The notes beneath the pieces were generated by a model. The model was not told the origin of the DNA. It worked only from the letters and a program-made list of their open reading frames with translations, and made no database searches. A program made the position numbers and the translations under genes. Below are positions 17,336-22,262 of a stretch of DNA of 22,262 nucleotides, one piece after another. Position 1 is the first letter of the stretch; each line of letters opens with the position of its first letter. This DNA comes from Entrophospora sp. SA101. Lineage: Eukaryota > Glomeromycota > Glomeromycetes > Entrophosporales > Entrophosporaceae. The DNA is taken from assembly GCA_958430865.1 (NCBI GenBank), contig CAUDNR010004338.1, forward strand, positions 31,151 to 53,412, read 5' to 3'.

Positions 17336-18571
17336 ATGGAAAAAATAAAAAAAGCGTTAAATAATAAAAAAACTTCAAAAGAAGAATATTTAAATGACAG
17401 TAATAAAAGATATGGTAATTGTTCAACTTGCAATAAATATAATACTAATTACTCGTGGTGTAAATTATGCGATCCGCAACTATTAACGCAAGGGTGGACC
17501 AGTGGTAATAAAACAATAGATGAAATAATTAAAGGGACACAACTTCAAACGGAAGAATATAATGGCTATCATCTTCGATGGATTCCATATGATAATTTAA
17601 AAGATATTAGAAAAATAGGTGAAGGTGTTTTTTCGACTGTATACAAAGCTAATTGGATAAAAGGTGATAAATATTTAGATGTTAGAACAAATAAAAGGTG
17701 TAGTAGAGATATGGTTGTTACTTTAAAAAAAATACATAATTCCCAAAATATTTCAGAAGATTTTATAAATGAGGTAATTTATATATATTTTTTTTCTTTA
17801 TTATTATTAATTATTAATATTAACTATATATATATATAATTTTTATTAGTTAACCAAATATATCAAATTATGTCATATAATTCTTATTTATGGATTAACA
17901 CAAGATCCAAACACAAAAGCTTATATTTTTGTAATGCGACATGAAGAAAATGTAAGTTTCAGAATTATTTGACAAAAGTTTTAAGATGTAAAAATAAAAT
18001 ATAATTACTTTATCGATTGTTTAAAAGGGATTTATACATTCATTATGATATTCATAGTGGTAATATTTTTCAAGAATAATTTATTCAAAGTATTTATTTT
18101 GGAATTCTATCTGCTGATTAAATATAAAAATGATATATTTTGGAATACTATAATATGTAACAACTGAAGTTTTAAGAGTTGGGAATGCACATAATTACAT
18201 TCGACATGTACTGTTTTGGAATATTAATGCCAGCCCTTCAACAACGTTGTGCATGATTTAAAGCTATTTGTAGAGAGTAAAATCTGGATTTTCTAACAAC
18301 ACTCCAGATGCATGGATGCAAACGACCAGCTGCTATAAAGATAATAAAGATTGCCATGCTTCTTTGAATAATCTTTTGTTTGGTAAAAGATATCATAATG
18401 ATCATTATTATGTGCTTTATAAAGGACAAAGATGATTAAATCAATTTTAAAAATATGTTGATTAAATGGATATGATCCTTCTTCAATAATTACTACAGCA
18501 ATTCATCTAAATGCCGCTTCTATCAGCAACTATTAAAATTTACATCCCCCTCAACTTGTAAACTCTAAAAA
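17336..18571 (+). pseudogene. Protein kinase pseudogene (same family as 5440-6925), 5' half intact, 3' half decayed
   Basis: Exon 1 (17336-17773) is clean: 146 codons with a zinc-like CxxC-x9-CxxC (C29, C32, C42, C45), the WTSGNKTIDE hallmark, glycine loop IGEGVFSTVYKA (94-105), ATP Lys K131 and helix C Glu E146. Exon 2 (17850-17951) is also in frame (YGLTQDPNTKAYIFVM) with good splice sites. After that the frame fails. The catalytic loop survives as HYDIHSGNIF near 18040-18070, but out of frame with GFIH just before it. Fragments YFGILSAD, YVTTEVLRVGN and DMYCFGILMP mark the DFG, APE and subdomain IX regions in different frames with many stops. TPDAWMQ and IHLNAASISNY suggest the tail as far as about 18571. 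About 50 codons of the N-lobe/hinge after VMRHEEN are missing. It cannot make a working kinase. A truncated N-terminal protein from exons 1-2 could still be expressed. Confidence 0.88.
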
Positions 18572-18890
18572 GTAATTCATAAAACTTAAGACGATCATTG
18601 GAATCATGTCATTTTCGACAAAAATTAATTGTTATAACCCATAGTGAAGGATGTGATGATTGGTAATAATTGATAACCGTGCAATAATAGCAAGTTAATA
18701 TAAAAAAATTAGAAATAAACGCATATGTAAATTTATTTGCAAATAACATTAATAACTAAATACTCAGGTTATTGTTGAAAATTGTCCATTAGACCAAGTA
18801 ATAAGATTTGGATTATTTGATCAAATGAAAATCCAAGGATCCAAGGAAAATTTTTTTTAATAATAATATTCAACTCTGGTTTTCCCCAAT
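18572..18890. other. Intergenic stretch, no gene seen
   Basis: AT-rich DNA between the decayed kinase tail and the SF3B6 stop codon. Nothing recognisable apart from A/T tracts. Confidence 0.4.
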
Positions 18891-19615
18891 TTAATCACTC
18901 TCTGAAACACCGTAACGACTATTAAAAAAGAATTAGATATTAGAAAATAGAATAAAAAGAATACCTAATTTCTCTTTAAAAATTACCTTTTTAATTCTTT
19001 CAACTCTTCTTCCTTTTTCTGTAAATTCATCTTTTTAGTAACTTTGTTAGGTTGATAGTATAGTACTATCAGGTATCTCCCCATAACATTAAATCCATTA
19101 AGATGATCACATGCAGCTTTGGCATCAAATATATCTTTTATTAAAAAAAACAAAAATTTAATTTATTACTTACTGTAAAATAAAAACAAAAATTTCTAAA
19201 CTAGAATGAATACCTTCATATACAACAAATGCTGTACCGCGTGTATCTTTTTCACAACCTCTAAATTTTTTAAAAATCAACGAAATTAATTTTTAAATTT
19301 AAATCATATTATTATATATCTGCCTATGAAATGAGACATGCTATAATATATAATTTCCATTATTTACTACTACTCACAATCGAATTTGTCTTATGGCTCC
19401 ATATTTTCCAAAAATATCATACATTTCTTCTGAAGTAATATTAAATGGAAGATTTCTGACAAATAATACACGATTTACTTCAGGTGGTAACCGGGCCTAT
19501 ATAAATTGTTGAAATGTCAGTTTTAAATTCTTCATGGAAAAAAGCTCAAAGCATATTTTTAAGAAAAACCATTGGGTATTACATTCCGGTTTTTTACAGA
19601 AGCTGCCATCGCCAT
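18891..19615 (-). CDS. SF3B6: SF3B6 (SF3b14a/p14), U2 snRNP splicing factor subunit
   Basis: Core SF3b subunit that contacts the branch-point adenosine region and binds SF3B1 during pre-mRNA splicing in the nucleus. Five minus-strand exons, 19583-19615, 19378-19496, 19214-19260, 18987-19134 and 18891-18918, join in frame to 375 nt (124 aa; human is 125). The single RRM spans about residues 17-95. RNP2 is [10 protein letters not shown] and RNP1 is [10 protein letters not shown], whose aromatic residue at the RNA-contact position matches the family (Tyr in human AYVVYED). Other conserved blocks are [55 protein letters not shown] and the C-terminal [15 protein letters not shown], which helps bind SF3B1. 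Introns are 72-117 nt. A second Met at codon 3 matches the MAM start seen in other species. No defect is seen. Confidence 0.97.
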
Positions 19616-19712
19616 TTTAAAGTTATTGAATATTGGATGAAGTTAATAAATAATTTTTAAGAGGGAGATTGAGCTGTTTTGAAGATCATTCATTAATTTA
19701 TGAATTATTTAT

Positions 19713-21396
19713 TTATTTTTTATAATTACTTTTTTCACTTAATTTATACACTTGAAATTCCTCTATAAGAATTATTGAATCGTTATTTTTATATACAAGA
19801 TTCGGTTTACCATCATAATCGTAATGACCGGTATTTTTATAGTGGCAATAAAAATCACCATCAGAGCTTCTAAATACTGTTAAATCGAAGAAATTTATAA
19901 TAATTTCATGAAGTTCTATATCATCCTCTACAAAACCATCAAATTCACCATCATAACGTAATGCAAATTCATATTCCTTAACTCTACCTAATATTGAATT
20001 ATTTAATTGATTTTTATCAATCTTAAAAACAAAACTTTCATCTGCATTAATAAAATAATTATCAAAAGAACATCTTTCTGGATTACTCCAACAAGCTGAA
20101 TTAAATCCACCGATTAATTCTCCAGTTTCTTTAATCTTCATAAGAACTACTGTTCTTTCAACATTATAGCACCTTTTCAGAAAATCAAATTTTTCAAATC
20201 CATCCCGAGTTGCAGAATAAATTAATTTAAAATCATATTCCAATTGATCTATTTCAAGAATATCGTCTTCAAATTCAACCCAGCTTGCAATTAAATATTT
20301 AATTTCCAAGCATAATAATTTTAGTTGCCCTGTTCTTGGATCATTTTGATTTATCCAACTTAATTGTGATTCTTTACTATCGACTTTCACATCATCACCA
20401 TCATCACCATAATATTGAACAAGTTCTTCGTATATTTCTTTATTGAAAGCTTCTTTGTAAGGTGTAATTTTACCATAAAAATCATTTGGAGAGATTTTCT
20501 TGAACCTTATTAATGGAATAATATCATGCAACATATTTTTCAAGTTTATAACATCATTGTCATTCCATTTTGAAATATCTTTTCCAACCAAATCTTTATT
20601 TTGTCCAATTCCCCATTGAATCACACAATCCCAAATATCAATCTCTTTCAATGGTAAATCATTTCTCTTCAATAAAGATATAAGAATAGGTTTTTCAATT
20701 TCTGCAATCTCATCTGGACTTGATAGTAATAATTCTGGATAGTCGTCAATCACTTCTTTGCAATAATTATTGATTGTATTGAATGATTGATACTTTGAAG
20801 AGATGTTATGGAGATAAACTAAATTTTCTCGAAACCATTTCATATTATTATTAATTAAATGGATTTGTAAGTCACTAATTAATTCATCGAAGCATAATTC
20901 ATCACAGGCTTTAAGAAGTTCTAAAATTTCATTTGGATTCAAATGAAATATATCAATGATTCCGCTATAAATATATCTTTTTAACACAATATATATTATT
21001 ACATGTAAATGAATAACAATAATAACAATAATAGTCATGAAATAATTGATTTAATAAAACTTACGTTAAAAGAATTTCAAATATTTTTGGCGAAATGTTA
21101 TCTTTTTCAAGTAAAATAATACCATCAACAGATCTTTTCACCCAAACAGTTGATAAGGCTGCTTTGAAATACAAAGACCTTGATCTTAAAATTATAGAAT
21201 GGGCTTTAAAAGTTTTAATATCCTGGTCTTCTCCTATTTTAATTTCCACATCATGAAAATTAGGTTCATTTAACAATTTTGCAAAATCATTGATAACATT
21301 GCTGACATATCTTAATGGTAAACCATCTCTTTGATAATCAAAAGTCTCATCAAATAGACGATTAAAATTTTCCAAGTGTTTGAATAATTTGGACAT
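19713..21396 (-). CDS. BTB-BACK-TLDc domain protein (Glomeromycotina-expanded family)
   Basis: Exons 21065-21396 and 19713-20976 are joined across an 88-nt intron (GTAAGT...AAAAAG) to give 531 aa. The start chosen is MSKLFKHLENFNRLFDE, typical of this family; an upstream in-frame ATG at 21495 would add 33 residues without family character. BTB is at about 46-150 (FHDVEIKIGED, FKAHSIILRSRSLYFKAAL, ISPKIFEILLTYIYSGII). BACK is at about 155-280 (ENLVYLHNISSKY, IWDCVIQWGIGQN, IIPLIRFKKISPNDFYGKI). TLDc is at about 336-525 (YSATRDGFEKFDF, VLMKIKETGELIGGFNSACW, DESFVFKI). BTB-BACK proteins usually link cullin-3 to a substrate, and TLDc domains are linked to oxidative-stress protection and V-ATPase binding. 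The role of the fusion in these fungi is unknown. The split of the BTB domain by the single intron at ILLT|YIYSG is characteristic. No defect is seen. Confidence 0.92.
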
Positions 21397-21499
21397 TTTT
21401 TTAATATCAATATCACGCAGTACAGTTGGGATTTTACTAAATTTGGAAATCAACTTGATCTTAAAAACCCATTCGTTCATTACCTGTAACAACATGATT

Positions 21500-22262
21500 T
21501 ACGATGCAGGAAAATGTTTAAGATTAAAATTTTTGTTTTAATTAAATCTAAAATAAGATAGAATCTTATACTTTTGTTATCTTTATCATAATTTTGACTT
21601 TTGACTTTACCCTTTGTCACTTTTTGTCACATGTGCACCATTTGATGAAATACTTTTTACACTCCAAAATATTTTCGTCGCCCAACCTTGGCCTGGTTGA
21701 CTCCTTCAATTTCCGCGAATCTATATTTATGCTTTACTCTCAAAACTATCTTTTACTATCATTAAACAATTTCTTATACTAAGAAATACTAAACAATATC
21801 TTTAGATTTTACACTATGTATCCTGATCACGTTTCTTGGTGTGTGCCTTTCTAGCCGTTTTCCTTTTTACTACCAAGTCAGGTACGTCTCCAAAACTACT
21901 AAATAAGGTTTATTAATATTACCTCACTAAAAGAAAAGAAAAGAAATAAAAAATAATAAAATTAATAGAGACAAATATAAAATAAGAGAAAATAATTATG
22001 CACGGGATTAGTATAAATTCGTCGTTAGGGGTAGATTTATTATCATTACGAAAATATAATGTTTGAAGTTAACAAGGACAAGGTCAAGGTTTATTTATAA
22101 TAATATTTGAGTTAAAAACTAAAGATTACATGAAAGAGGAATTTACAACGTATTTATACATTTTAGAGGTTCTATCATCTAGTTTTCCGATTTCTTTAAA
22201 ATCCTAAATTATACTAATTAATGTATTCTTTAATCATTATTTAAACCTTCCATGTAGAATTA
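21500..22262. other. Gene-free right end
   Basis: No supported gene. A small GTCAC...GTCAC direct repeat lies near 21617-21631, and an AAAAG-rich tract near 21930-21948. The first 100 bp would carry the promoter of the BTB-BACK-TLDc gene. Confidence 0.4.

Noticed and set aside
18238..18429. 63-codon minus-strand frame
   Set aside because: Overlaps the decayed kinase 3' half, shows no domain and is low complexity.
21397..21495. N-terminal extension of the BTB-BACK-TLDc protein from an upstream ATG
   Set aside because: The extra 33 residues lack family character, while MSKLF is the usual start in this family.
21594..21782. 62-codon plus-strand frame
   Set aside because: No domain, no splice context and no codon bias; AT-rich chance frame.
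1..22262. tRNA, rRNA, CRISPR array, or bacterial-type operon
   Set aside because: No cloverleaf with A and B boxes, no rRNA core sequence and no regular spacer-repeat array was seen; gene structure is clearly eukaryotic with spliceosomal introns.

Overview
The window looks like nuclear DNA of a Glomeromycotina (arbuscular mycorrhizal) fungus, most likely Rhizophagus or a close relative. This is an inference from gene content. The DNA is very AT-rich, and genes are split by many short GT...AG introns of about 75-100 nt. It carries families expanded in these fungi: protein kinases with a short CxxC...CxxC leader followed by a WTSGN motif, BTB-TLDc proteins, and a MATH-BTB protein.

Left part (1-5440) is repeat-rich accessory DNA. 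It holds the acidic tail of a gene cut by the window edge (3-110); a 6-exon minus-strand gene of unknown function (697-2101, modelled at 255 aa); a decayed DDE integrase (about 2463-3110); a decayed minus-strand gene (3395-4251); and an inverted kinase scrap (4986-5132). Two dispersed repeat pairs link these pieces. One pair (2142-2198 and 4260-4321) lies directly upstream of the start codons of two unrelated minus-strand genes. The other is at 262-430 and 5212-5360. In both pairs one copy has lost CpG sites that the other keeps.

Middle (5440-15090): an intact kinase (5440-6925, one intron); a 4-exon polytopic membrane protein of unknown family (7663-8963, minus); about 1.5 kb of mostly non-coding DNA with degenerate tandem repeats (9364-10061); a heavily broken ribosomal protein uL2 (RPL8) copy (10778-11581, minus); and, head to head with it 104 bp away, a 16-exon gene for the WD40-cyclophilin PPWD1 (11686-15086, plus, 632 aa).

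Right part (15283-22262): a single-exon MATH-BTB gene (15283-17043, minus); divergent from it a kinase pseudogene whose 5' half is clean and 3' half decayed (17336 to about 18571); the 5-exon spliceosomal gene SF3B6 (18891-19615, minus); and a 2-exon BTB-BACK-TLDc gene (19713-21396, minus). The rest shows no gene.

The conserved core genes work in pre-mRNA splicing: SF3B6 in the U2 snRNP SF3b complex, PPWD1 as a spliceosome-associated prolyl isomerase. The kinases and BTB proteins are lineage-expanded signalling and adaptor families. No tRNA, rRNA or CRISPR array was seen.
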